From positions 6,066,713-6,130,712 of the forward strand of contig NC_092574.1 in assembly GCF_037975245.1 (NCBI RefSeq): 64,000 nucleotides of DNA. The letters are read 5' to 3'. A model generated the notes under the pieces. It ran no database searches and was not told where the DNA came from. It saw only the letters and a program-made list of their open reading frames with translations. Below are positions 27,201 through 32,324 of this stretch, one piece after another. Position 1 is the stretch's first letter. Each line of letters begins with the position of its first letter. The position numbers and the translations under genes were made by a program. Source of the stretch: Apostichopus japonicus. Its lineage: Eukaryota > Echinodermata > Holothuroidea > Aspidochirotida > Stichopodidae.

Positions 27201-28484
27201 CCCCGGTTCTTACGCCCTTCTAACGTTATGTTATCTCTGACATAGAATGTTGTCTACTGGTCATCTTCATTCTTTGTTCCTCTATTTGGATGTAATTAAA
27301 GGAAACGAGAGAAAACTAGCGATTATCGTAAGGTCGTATTGTCTATTTAGCTTCTGTTATATTGGACCGTTAATTAAGATAATATCGTTAAAAAAAAATT
27401 AAATATACATAAAAAATATCAACATTATTAAGTAATCGTTCCGTTGAGAAATACCGACTACATCTATTGGTATGTCAACGATCCAAACTTTTCTGAAAGA
27501 ATCTGCCAAATTTTTCAACATCTAGCTCTGTCTAGCTCAATTCAGGTTTTTGTTATGAAAGTAAGTTCTTTTGTAAACATTCTCTTTTTCATCACATGTT
27601 TAACTTCTCTTGCACATCTTTTACAAATTTGTATAAAGTTTGTTGAAGTGTCTTTCCCCTTATTCATATTTTCTTTACGGTTATTTCTATCATTTTTGGT
27701 GCCGATAACGATTGTAACCTAAATGCATACAAGCTGGCGTGTAGGTGTGTATGTATGCGTGTGTTTTTGATGCCAAGCTTGTAAACACGATATCTCAAGA
27801 AGGGAAGCTTGGACAGATCTCATATTTTGTTTGTAGAAATGCCGTATTAGGTACAAGAAGCCTAATGTTTTTGTTGGAGGTCAAAGGTCATCAGAGGTCA
27901 AATTGTGAAAACCTTGTTAATTTCGATATTGAAAGCTTGGGCAGATCTCATACTTGGTCAGAAGGTGTATTACATCAAGTAAAAGAAGCCCATTGATTTC
28001 GGTGGAGTTCAGAAAGGTCATTTGAAGTCAACAAATGCCAAACAGTTACTTCACTCCCCTCTTACTTGTCTCTCTACACTAAGGCACCTTCCTAAACATA
28101 ATATCGCAAGAGAAGCTTGGACAGATCGGTGGTTTGTAATTGTACCACATTGAGTACAAGAAGCCTCATGTTGTGGGCGGAGGTCAATGGTCATTTGAGT
28201 TCAGGGGGCAAATTGTGAAAACCTTGTTTAACACAATATTTCAACAAGGACAGATATCATATTTAGTATGCTGATGTATCACATTTAGTACAAGAGAAGC
28301 CTGATGTTGAAGTCAAATGGTCATTTCAGGACAGCCTGTGTCATTGTGAATTTATTGTTTGTCACATCACACTGCTTTCCGTTGTATTACTAAGATCAAA
28401 TACGTTGCGCACCCTCACTATACATTACATCATTGAAACCACAATGCATTTTGCATTCTGTTTTTCTCTTCAGATAATGAGTAG
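106..28484 (+). CDS. NEK1: NEK1-like kinase, C-terminal part (30 coding exons; 5' part outside window)
   Basis: Spliced from 30 exons listed separately below; about 3.5 kb of coding sequence (roughly 1,165 residues). The kinase domain is not in the window. Seen in sequence: the PAAKYG block that follows the kinase domain in NEK1, a basic coiled coil, IRKAREAGW, a [18 protein letters not shown] block, RKKW motifs, an acidic middle, [34 protein letters not shown] and [13 protein letters not shown] at the C-terminus. From knowledge of the family, NEK1 works at centrosomes and primary cilia and in the DNA-damage response; the C-terminal half is the coiled-coil/partner-binding regulatory part. Phases agree at all junctions except exon 21 to 22 (18,991/20,237). 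The region is longer than the equivalent vertebrate part, partly through a repeat in exon 20. The protein assignment is strong; the exact exon borders are inferred from GT/AG sites and frame. Confidence 0.93.
720..1150. repeat. Dispersed-repeat fragment in NEK1 intron
   Basis: The intron 206-1237 contains AT-rich sequence with the motif CTCTAAGGCGCTTTACAGT, a segment I recognise as recurring in interspersed repeats of many aquatic animals. No coding capacity seen. The rest of the intron shows nothing recognisable. Confidence 0.4.
1238..1274 (+). CDS. NEK1: NEK1 exon 2 of window
   Basis: A 37-nt exon between TTCTCAAG and GCAG|GTATGT. In frame it reads [12 protein letters not shown], charged as expected for the start of the coiled coil. 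Confidence 0.75.
1583..1642 (+). CDS. NEK1: NEK1 exon 3 of window
   Basis: A 60-nt phase 0-0 exon encoding [20 protein letters not shown], a basic helical stretch like the Lys/Glu-rich coiled coil of NEK1. Acceptor TTTTGCAG, donor AAG|GTAGGA. Confidence 0.85.
1820..2349 (+). repeat. 34-bp minisatellite, about 15.6 copies
   Basis: Unit starts ACATCTGTAGTATGGCACAT and has a 34-bp period (starts at 1820, 1854, 1888 ... 2296, partial copy at 2330). Copies 2 to 15 are almost identical; the first and last diverge. Lies in the NEK1 intron 1643-4385. Confidence 0.97.
2985..3200 (+). repeat. Tandem duplication, two copies of about 112 bp
   Basis: The stretch GTAGTTTCCATT ... TGCATGATGAATGCACAGAC and ACCACTGACT occurs at 2,992-3,070 and again at 3,111-3,190, each followed by a poly-G run. 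In the same intron as the 34-bp minisatellite; the rest of that intron (to 4385) shows nothing else. Confidence 0.85.
4386..4433 (+). CDS. NEK1: NEK1 exon 4 of window
   Basis: A 48-nt phase 0-0 exon encoding [16 protein letters not shown], continuing the coiled coil. Acceptor TTTGACAG, donor AAG|GTAGCG. It follows the 2.7-kb intron that carries the 34-bp minisatellite. Confidence 0.82.
4630..5310 (+). repeat. 32-bp minisatellite, about 21 copies
   Basis: Unit contains CCCAACCGGGTAGATTGG followed by TCTTGTATTAATCA, period 32 bp. Copies vary by single bases and a few indels, so it is older or less homogenised than the 34-bp array 2.3 kb upstream. Occupies most of NEK1 intron 4434-5496. Confidence 0.96.
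5497..5610 (+). CDS. NEK1: NEK1 exon 5 of window
   Basis: A 114-nt phase 0-0 exon. [15 protein letters not shown] matches the conserved RAREQGW block of NEK1 and is followed by a Ser/Asn/Gly-rich linker ending GGGLHQ. Acceptor TTCCTCAG, donor CAG|GTATGC. Confidence 0.9.
5611..6323. other. NEK1 intron without recognisable features
   Basis: AT-rich intron between window exons 5 and 6. I see no ORF with similarity, repeat structure or RNA gene in it. Confidence 0.5.
6324..6359 (+). CDS. NEK1: NEK1 exon 6 of window
   Basis: A 36-nt phase 0-0 exon encoding [12 protein letters not shown], a proline-rich linker. Acceptor TTTTACAG, donor CAG|GTAATT. It is short and of low complexity, so it is supported by splice sites and frame only. 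Confidence 0.72.
6395..7052 (+). repeat. Tandem duplication, two copies of about 326 bp
   Basis: Copy 1 starts CATGCATGGCTTCTAGTCGT at 6,395; copy 2 starts CATGCATGGCATCTATTCGT at 6,721. Both contain GGACCTTCATTAGTTTTAGC, a poly-G run and ATATGTGGAATAGATATATA. They fill the NEK1 intron 6360-7097, and copy 2 ends about 45 bp before exon 7. Confidence 0.93.
7098..7300 (+). CDS. NEK1: NEK1 exon 7 of window
   Basis: A 203-nt exon ending in phase 2. Encodes [19 protein letters not shown], comparable to the YEHYHAIFDQMQQQRAED region of vertebrate NEK1, then a helical Arg/Ala-rich stretch ending RRAEVDR. Acceptor GAGCAG, donor CAG|GTGAGA. Confidence 0.9.
7862..7990 (+). repeat. tRNA-derived SINE head
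   Basis: TGGTCGATTGG fits a pol III A box and GGTTCGATTCC at 7,919-7,929 is a perfect B box, spaced as in a tRNA. It is followed by a non-tRNA body. The T-arm stem is imperfect, so this is a SINE or tRNA relic rather than a functional tRNA. In NEK1 intron 7301-8103. Confidence 0.6.
8104..8218 (+). CDS. NEK1: NEK1 exon 8 of window
   Basis: A 115-nt exon. [20 protein letters not shown] corresponds to the QVEEFLQRKREAM helix of vertebrate NEK1, followed by GFQMGWNP. Acceptor AATCAG, donor CCG|GTAAGT. The first base completes the codon split by exon 7. Confidence 0.9.
8625..8792 (+). CDS. NEK1: NEK1 exon 9 of window
   Basis: A 168-nt phase 0-0 exon. [20 protein letters not shown] is a clear match to the LARLRQIRLQNFNERQQ block that is diagnostic of NEK1. 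Acceptor CTTTAG, donor AAG|GTATGG. Confidence 0.95.
8793..9802. other. NEK1 intron without recognisable features
   Basis: About 1 kb of AT-rich intron. Short ORFs on both strands have no recognisable similarity. The adjoining introns 8219-8624 and 9866-10210 are equally plain. Confidence 0.45.
9803..9865 (+). CDS. NEK1: NEK1 exon 10 of window
   Basis: A 63-nt phase 0-0 exon encoding [21 protein letters not shown], matching the MRRKKIESLK segment of vertebrate NEK1. Acceptor TTCCACAG, donor AAG|GTATGA. Confidence 0.9.
10211..10306 (+). CDS. NEK1: NEK1 exon 11 of window
   Basis: A 96-nt phase 0-0 exon. The peptide [20 protein letters not shown], then [12 protein letters not shown], aligns with the [25 protein letters not shown] coiled coil of NEK1. 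Acceptor TTAACAG, donor CAT|GTAAAT. Confidence 0.93.
10307..11255. other. NEK1 intron with TA microsatellite
   Basis: Contains a short (TA)n run near 10,655-10,670 and a ~60-bp imperfect repeat of TTGAATTTTGAAAATACC-type sequence near 11,150-11,240. Nothing else recognised. Confidence 0.5.
11256..11299 (+). CDS. NEK1: NEK1 exon 12 of window
   Basis: A 44-nt exon ending in phase 2, encoding [14 protein letters not shown](N). Acceptor TTTTGCAG, donor AAAAA|GTAAGT. It continues the basic coiled coil. Confidence 0.82.
11718..12010 (-). repeat. Probable 3' end of a non-LTR element, antisense
   Basis: On the minus strand the segment ends with an AATAAAG signal followed by (AAATG)n, the simple-repeat 3' tail style of CR1/L2-type LINEs. 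A short minus-strand ORF upstream (to 12,203) could be a decayed RT tail, but I cannot confirm this. In NEK1 intron 11300-12305. Confidence 0.35.
12306..12349 (+). CDS. NEK1: NEK1 exon 13 of window
   Basis: A 44-nt exon encoding [14 protein letters not shown]. Acceptor CTTGCAG, donor CCG|GTAAGA. The phases (one base in, phase 1 out) fit both neighbours. Confidence 0.78.
12444..12835. mobile_element. hAT-like miniature element (non-autonomous), 392 bp
   Basis: Perfect 16-bp terminal inverted repeats: CAGGGTTGTCCAACCT at the left, AGGTTGGACAACCCTG at the right. The subterminal ACGGCCCGCGGGCC resembles Charlie-type hAT elements. Flanking 8-mers CTCTAACC and CTATTATC match at 5 of 8 positions, so the target duplication is decayed. 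No transposase. In NEK1 intron 12350-13228. Confidence 0.85.
13229..13275 (+). CDS. NEK1: NEK1 exon 14 of window
   Basis: A 47-nt exon encoding [16 protein letters not shown], similar to the SVTSALKEVGVD motif of vertebrate NEK1. Acceptor TTTGTAG, donor AAG|GTAAGG. Confidence 0.88.
13443..13500 (-). repeat. Short LINE-tail-like fragment, antisense
   Basis: TTTCATTTCATTTATTTG-type sequence resembling the (AAATG)n tail seen at 11,718. Too short to classify. The rest of intron 13276-14028 shows nothing except a poly-G run. Confidence 0.25.
14029..14082 (+). CDS. NEK1: NEK1 exon 15 of window
   Basis: A 54-nt phase 0-0 exon encoding [18 protein letters not shown], a Pro/Glu-rich linker. Acceptor TTTGTAG, donor CAG|GTCAGT. 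Confidence 0.75.
14318..14462. repeat. TTTAT-rich low-complexity tract
   Basis: About 145 bp of (TTTAT)/(TTTA) repeats, directly upstream of the acceptor of NEK1 exon 16, where it also serves as the polypyrimidine region. Confidence 0.9.
14476..14581 (+). CDS. NEK1: NEK1 exon 16 of window
   Basis: A 106-nt exon. [20 protein letters not shown] matches the DRKKWEAGGQLVIPLDEL motif of vertebrate NEK1. The first of three RKKW motifs in this protein. The acceptor lies just after a 140-bp TTTAT-rich tract. Confidence 0.9.
14901..15191 (+). CDS. NEK1: NEK1 exon 17 of window
   Basis: A 291-nt exon. Holds two further RKKW motifs ([10 protein letters not shown] and [20 protein letters not shown]). 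The second aligns with [21 protein letters not shown] of vertebrate NEK1. Acceptor CTTTCAG, donor GGG|GTAAGT. Confidence 0.92.
15358..15526 (+). repeat. Degenerate tandem repeat, about 63 bp, three copies
   Basis: Repeats of TTTGGAGTTATTGTGGTGAT followed by GGCTGGTACAGAGGTGATGG and GGGGATG. In NEK1 intron 15192-16391. Confidence 0.8.
15967..16348. mobile_element. hAT-like miniature element with exact 8-bp target duplication, 382 bp
   Basis: Left end CAGGGTTTCCCTAAC, right end GTTAGGGAACCCCTG: inverted repeats matching at 14 of 15 positions. Flanked on both sides by TTTTAGAG (15,959-15,966 and 16,349-16,356), the 8-bp target-site duplication expected of hAT transposition. No ORF; mobilised in trans if at all. 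Confidence 0.93.
16392..16511 (+). CDS. NEK1: NEK1 exon 18 of window
   Basis: A 120-nt phase 1-1 exon encoding [20 protein letters not shown] and [11 protein letters not shown]. Acceptor CTTTTCAG. I used donor CAG|GTAGAC at 16,511. An internal AAG|GTGTCG also exists. Confidence 0.75.
17362..17481 (+). CDS. NEK1: NEK1 exon 19 of window
   Basis: A 120-nt phase 1-1 exon encoding [20 protein letters not shown] and [16 protein letters not shown], an acidic linker. Acceptor TTTGTAG, donor AAG|GTCAGT. Confidence 0.8.
17812..17960. repeat. AT-rich repeat fragment
   Basis: TTTATTTATTTATTTAATTTTACC, then TATA/ATAG-rich sequence, similar in style to antisense LINE 3' ends elsewhere in this gene. Low information. 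In NEK1 intron 17482-18171. Confidence 0.25.
18172..18474 (+). CDS. NEK1: NEK1 exon 20 of window, with 13-residue coding repeat
   Basis: A 303-nt phase 1-1 exon. Residues from 18,255 to 18,449 are five copies of a 39-bp unit encoding [13 protein letters not shown] with small changes, a coding minisatellite. Flanks are Ser/Asp/Glu-rich. Vertebrate NEK1 has no such repeat as far as I recall. Acceptor CTAAAG (weak pyrimidine tract), donor CAAG|GTAAGG. Confidence 0.85.
18905..18991 (+). CDS. NEK1: NEK1 exon 21 of window
   Basis: An 87-nt phase 1-1 exon encoding [20 protein letters not shown] then PSSRDGTQR. Acceptor ATTCCAG, donor AGAT|GTAAGT is strong. It does not join in frame to exon 22 (see findings). 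Confidence 0.72.
18992..20236. other. NEK1 intron that may hide a short exon
   Basis: The flanking exons do not join in frame (phase 1 out, phase 2 in). An exon of length 3n+1 is expected here. I examined several AG...GT intervals by eye and found none convincing. No repeats recognised except a poly-G run near 19,434. Confidence 0.4.
20237..20574 (+). CDS. NEK1: NEK1 exon 22 of window
   Basis: A 338-nt acidic, Ser/Glu/Asp-rich exon reading [20 protein letters not shown], later [13 protein letters not shown], ending KADDE. Acceptor CTCATAG, donor GAAG|GTATAT. The open frame requires phase 2 entry, whereas exon 21 leaves in phase 1; a direct join would give an immediate TGA. Confidence 0.78.
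20575..22107. other. NEK1 intron without recognisable features
   Basis: About 1.5 kb. A short CA run near 20,610; otherwise no coding, RNA or repeat structure that I can identify. Confidence 0.4.
22108..22174 (+). CDS. NEK1: NEK1 exon 23 of window
   Basis: A 67-nt exon encoding [20 protein letters not shown] ending ESQ. Acceptor TTTTTACAG, donor CCCA|GTAAGT. The phases fit exons 22 and 24. Confidence 0.82.
22196..22412. repeat. G-depleted C/T/A low-complexity stretch
   Basis: A run of CACC, CTCC and CATC-type words with almost no G on the + strand, in NEK1 intron 22175-22767. It looks like a degenerate simple repeat. Confidence 0.6.
22768..22834 (+). CDS. NEK1: NEK1 exon 24 of window
   Basis: A 67-nt exon encoding [17 protein letters not shown], matching SLLIGLSTGLFDANNP of vertebrate NEK1. 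Acceptor TTACCAG, donor AAGA|GTAAGT. Confidence 0.93.
23041..23262 (-). repeat. Degenerate tandem repeat of about 97 bp, 2.3 copies, with hammerhead-like segment
   Basis: GGGGACTGATCCCA ... CCTCTGTCGAGGTTTCGTTC recurs with a 97-bp period (CCTCTGTCGAGG at 23,096 and 23,193). On the minus strand each unit reads GA[C/T]GAG, a 6-nt loop, CGAAA, then a CCTC/GAGG hairpin and TA, which resembles part of a type I hammerhead ribozyme; the conserved CU before GA is missing. Confidence 0.7.
23316..23494 (+). CDS. NEK1: NEK1 exon 25 of window
   Basis: A 179-nt exon beginning [16 protein letters not shown], nearly identical to the NEK1 block [16 protein letters not shown], then an acidic tail [15 protein letters not shown]. 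Acceptor TCCGCAG, donor GCGG|GTGAGT. Confidence 0.97.
24261..24373 (+). CDS. NEK1: NEK1 exon 26 of window
   Basis: A 113-nt exon: a run of Asp/Glu followed by [15 protein letters not shown], matching LQELQASMEQLLRE of vertebrate NEK1. Acceptor TTCTAG, donor TCG|GTAATG. Confidence 0.92.
24815..24973 (+). CDS. NEK1: NEK1 exon 27 of window
   Basis: A 159-nt exon rich in Asp/Glu, ending PINEDWDSG, equivalent to ALNEEWHSDN of vertebrate NEK1. Acceptor TCTCTAG, donor CTG|GTAAGC. Confidence 0.92.
25335..25513 (+). CDS. NEK1: NEK1 exon 28 of window
   Basis: A 179-nt exon. [20 protein letters not shown] then [10 protein letters not shown] aligns with [30 protein letters not shown] at the NEK1 C-terminus. 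Acceptor CTCCTCAG, donor CAG|GTAAGG. Confidence 0.96.
26600..26732 (+). CDS. NEK1: NEK1 exon 29 of window
   Basis: A 133-nt exon: [20 protein letters not shown], then [20 protein letters not shown], nearly identical to the end of vertebrate NEK1. Acceptor ACTTCAG, donor GAAG|GTGAGT. Confidence 0.97.
26874..27220. mobile_element. hAT-like miniature element with exact 8-bp target duplication, 347 bp
   Basis: Left end CAGTGGCGTAGGAA, right end (reverse complement) GAAGGGCGTAAGAA, matching at 10 of 14 positions. Flanked by identical TAACGTTA at 26,866-26,873 and 27,221-27,228. The GTGGCGTAG terminus is typical of hAT-type miniature elements. In NEK1 intron 26733-28473. Confidence 0.8.
27770..28340 (+). 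repeat. Degenerate repeat of about 140 bp with AGGTCA motifs
   Basis: Four diverged copies of a unit containing AAGCTTGGACAGATC, then TACAAGAAGCCTAATG and GGTCAAAGGTCA-like words. Short related stretches occur near 45,780, 60,285, 62,180 and 62,340. Non-coding as far as I can see. Confidence 0.7.
28474..28484 (+). CDS. NEK1: NEK1 exon 30 of window, last three codons and stop
   Basis: Acceptor CTCTTCAG; then AT AAT GAG TAG completes DNE-stop, as in the vertebrate ending ...DGAYQEDNDE. The coding part is only 11 nt and lies 1.74 kb downstream of exon 29, so it is easily missed. Confidence 0.9.
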
Positions 28485-28527
28485 ATGAAGAAACACCAGC
28501 CTTTCAACCGCTGAGCGTAGAGATTAA

Positions 28528-28574
28528 AATAAAATAGTTAAATATTAAATTCTGTTTCTAATATCTGCAATAAA
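28528..28574 (+). promoter_or_regulatory. Candidate NEK1 polyadenylation signals
   Basis: AATAAA hexamers at 28,528-28,533 and 28,569-28,574, 44 and 85 nt after the stop codon. The true 3' end is not determinable here; later AT-rich sequence could also serve. Confidence 0.5.
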
Positions 28575-28599
28575 AATTGAAGCATTTATGTATATGTAT

Positions 28600-30180
28600 A
28601 TTCAGTATTTTACATATATGTTAATTACAATAACTGCGTTACTTAAAAACATATCCGTCCTTACAAAAGAAAAGAAGGTGTAAAAATAATTTATGTAAGT
28701 GGAAACAAGTTGAGTCTATCAAGTTAGGTTCATTCTTATATAACGTAAACATCAACGTATACTTTTGTCTTGCTGAAAATAAGAGTCATTACACTTTATA
28801 TTAATTAGCAGTTAACCTCTAGGTCCCATAAATAATCTGTACACTTAAGCAAGAGTATTATTGACAGGAAGGAGGTGTGATTAGTCCACCTTGAAACAAT
28901 TGGAATTGATAAAAAACAAACAGTTAATTATTCATATGTTTAAGTCAAAAATGTCTGTAACACACTTTAAGTTAGAATCTGATTTTTTTCTTTTTTTCTA
29001 GATCACACTAATGCAATCATCTTATTAAATTATTGTTGTGTTATAATAACAATTCAAACATTCATTTCTTTGGATTCAAAGTGGTATTTCTGTCACAACA
29101 GTGATAGTCTAGAGGTCATCAGTTTCTTAGAATCTTTAAACTGAAAGCAAGAATGATCTGGAAGCTTTTATATATACAAGCTATTTGACTTTGAAATCTT
29201 AAATTAGACCAATACTCAGTACTTTTGGTAACATTTTGGCAAAGTAGCATTTTAAGAACTCAACTTTCTGCCGTAAGTGACTAATAACATACAGCTAACC
29301 TTTTTCAGAAGTAGTTTAAAAAATCACTCAATAATTTCGTCTTCGTTATTTGTTCGCACGATTCCAAGAGTTTTTTATTCTTTGGAATTCAAACAAGTCT
29401 GCATGCCCCATCTCGGGATCTGAAAACGAGAGTAATTCCTAAAAAAAAATTCCTGTGGCCTGAAAATCTGATAAAAGTCAACGAAAAGGAAGACTTTATA
29501 CCATATAAATTTGGATGTTTATATTAACATTCACTGGTCTACGTCATTCAGTCTGTTTACAGAAAATTGCAATATAATGTAATATTTTCACCTAAATGCC
29601 ATCTTAGTTTGCGTACATATAACACCTTGAATATTATTTTATTATAAACAAGTGCTTGACGTTTCTATAGTCGCCTGAGACCACATAGATTTTTTACAGC
29701 ATGTAGTTACAAGCATATGAGTTGGAACTTAAACATCAACTGAGAAGAAAAAAAGCCTTGTTTTATTTCTTGCTTTATTATAAATGTATGGTTGCATTTG
29801 AATTAATATCCAGTGTGTGATAACATGTTCATAGTTTACTGCTAATAGCATGTCTGTAGAATCAGTACCAAATATCTGTTTTGTTAACATCTAAAGTCTT
29901 TCCCCACCCCCCATTTTTTTTTGAAATACTTTGACAGTATTCATTGTTATTTAACATCAATTCCTTTCTTTCTATATGTAAATTGGGCAATTTTCCATAA
30001 GAAATTATAGTTGTTGTTTTCTTTAAAACTTATTTGAGTGGTTTGTAACAAGTCAAGTGAACTATTCCCTTTTGATACCCAACTATTGGCATAAGTGAAT
30101 CTTAGTATACTTCAAGTTTAAGTTCACTGCTACAAATATGATTATGTGCGAGAGTAAGAGTAAAACAGGTTGTCTAACCA
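28600..30180. other. Intergenic region, NEK1 3' side
   Basis: AT-rich sequence after the NEK1 stop, likely 3' UTR and spacer. No ORF, RNA gene or repeat recognised. Confidence 0.4.
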
Positions 30181-30191
30181 GGGGTGAAAAT

Positions 30192-30541
30192 AGGTGAAAG
30201 TCATACAAACCTGGTAAACACACTAACTCAAAAAGTTTATCTTGGTTGGAAGTTCATATTGCAGCAGTTTATGATATCATTATTGAAAATACCGGTAAAG
30301 CATTTAATCAAAGACCTCATGGAGAGTTTCAACACCCTTCAACATACCACTTTGGGTAATGTTCACGTGAGGGAAAGTCCCTCAAAATTCCTTTTCTTGA
30401 TGGGAGGTGAGGGGGTCAACTTGAATCGAATCATTTTTTATTGCTTTTAATAGTGAAAAAAGTTTTCACAAACTAAGTCTGAATGAAGGTAATATCCGTC
30501 TGGTCATTAGAAATAGCAAACAACCAGAACGCCAGTTGACT
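30192..30541 (+). repeat. Dispersed repeat, copy 1 (about 350 bp)
   Basis: Shares GTAAAGCATTTAATCA, GAGGGAAAGTCCCTCAAAAT and CCAGTTGAC with the copy at 35,843-36,197, with similar order and spacing. Family unknown; not a coding sequence. Between this copy and 31,743 I see only poly-G/poly-C tracts. Confidence 0.8.
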
Positions 30542-31743
30542 CTGTGATTCCTTGCAATACGGGATATGAAGGGGGGGGGGGGAAGCATTCACTGACTTAC
30601 CCCATGGAGGGGGTCAGGGCTTTTAAATTTTTTAATATTCTCTCTCACTCTAGGCAGCAGATTGTTAGCTGTTCGATTTTGCATTTTGTTTATTGAGTAT
30701 AATCTAATTGTTTACAGCCCCAGAAAGGTCTGTTGGTTTTTGGGAAGGGTCACATACAATTAGGGTAGTCCCAGATCATTTTGGAATATACTCTAAGCAT
30801 GGCCTACTTTGCATATTAGAATCAAGGCTTGCTGATTTATTGCACTATATTGGCTAAGCAGGCATACTTCATACCTTTCATATGGACTATTGCACTTGTT
30901 ACTAGAGTGTCTCTGGTGGGGGATGAAGGGCGGCAGGGGGAGGGGGGGGGGGTACAATTAAAAAATGACTTAGGTGAGTAGTTAAATGTTATTACTGAAT
31001 ATTTATACAATTGAAACCCTAAATATTTAATATCTACTGTGATTTCTGTAAAGATTCGTATGGGACAATTTTGAATTTTCTATATCTACTGTAGTAACAC
31101 TATAAACTGTCCTCCCAAAGCATGCTACAAAACACTCGTACTAACAGTATGAACAGTTCCTAAACTTCATCTAAATACTGCTCAGTCCCTTACAAAGTGT
31201 TTTGATGTATAGCATGAGAGAATAGTCTACAATAATCGTCACAACTTGGTTAAATTTCAGTGCTTCAATTAAAATTTTTGTTTCAAAGATAATTGATGTG
31301 TTAATATGTGTTTTTAAAAAGTGCCATTATCATAGCTTTCTTTGTTTTGCTGATCATTAAAATATTTAATGTAAGACCAGTTTACCGTCCGTCTTGTTCT
31401 CTTTGCTTCCTTGACTGAATGCATGTTCGCCTATACATTGTTCTTCTGACTCATCAGATCCAACATGATTGGCTGAGTTTTAATTGACCTTTTGACCAAG
31501 ATTTCTTCCATATTATAACAGCAATATATCATTATTCACAAATTTATGAATAATGACTCGCCATTTTGACCCCGACTTTACCAACACCAGACGTACAATA
31601 TAATGCAAGCAGCCAGCAAGTAGAGAGGGTATGTCCACACACCCCCTCCCCACCCCCCCACCCCCACACAAGAAAAGAAATAGAAGTGGTATAACCTTCT
31701 AAATCTGTAACTGAATATAAGAATCAACGAACCTAAGGAGAGG

Positions 31744-32324
31744 CTATGATGCACTCATTGGAATGTCGTGACCACTTTTAATCCTCCTACTTTTACGTCG
31801 TTTTTGGGCTGCAAAAAGTACGACAATAATTAAAAAGATGATCAGAAAGGTCCCTATAGTTACCAAAGAGAAACAGAGTTTGCTACTACAGGTAATCGGA
31901 GCTACCGTTGAATGTTCTATCGGTGTCCTAGTACTCATAGGTGGCGTGGGTTTCACCTTGAATGTTTTTATGTCTGTTATCTCAGTCGTAATGCTATCGT
32001 CGGTTGATATCAAACCGGTTGTTTCATCACGGTGTTCATCCAAAGGTGACAATGTTGTAGAGACACCTAAGTTGATGACTGCTTGTGCAAGAACCGATAA
32101 ATTGCCCCGGTTACCGGCGTCGTCTTCGGCGGTAACGGCGAAGTAGTAAGACACGGTGATAGTTTCTGCCGAATAAGTCGGTGGTAACCGTAGAACGAAT
32201 GTCTCTGTGGTACCGTATTGAGAAGGCGACAGAGGATCGCCTTCTACGAAAGCCGAAAGGGGCAGAGCTTGGTTTTGTAAGATATTGTCTCGAGTGATAG
32301 ATCGGTACACCAAATATTGAAAGG
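31744..32324 (-). CDS. CLCA: CLCA unit B, terminal exon B4 (stalk and transmembrane anchor)
   Basis: 581 nt including stop. Acceptor CATAACAG, phase 1 entry. Encodes the end of the FnIII-like domain (YYFAVTAEDDAGNRGNLS), a Thr/Pro-rich stalk, a hydrophobic segment including IIFLIIVVLFAA, the stop-transfer QKRRKSRR and a short tail ending MSAS. It predicts a type I membrane protein with a tiny cytoplasmic tail. Confidence 0.9.
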
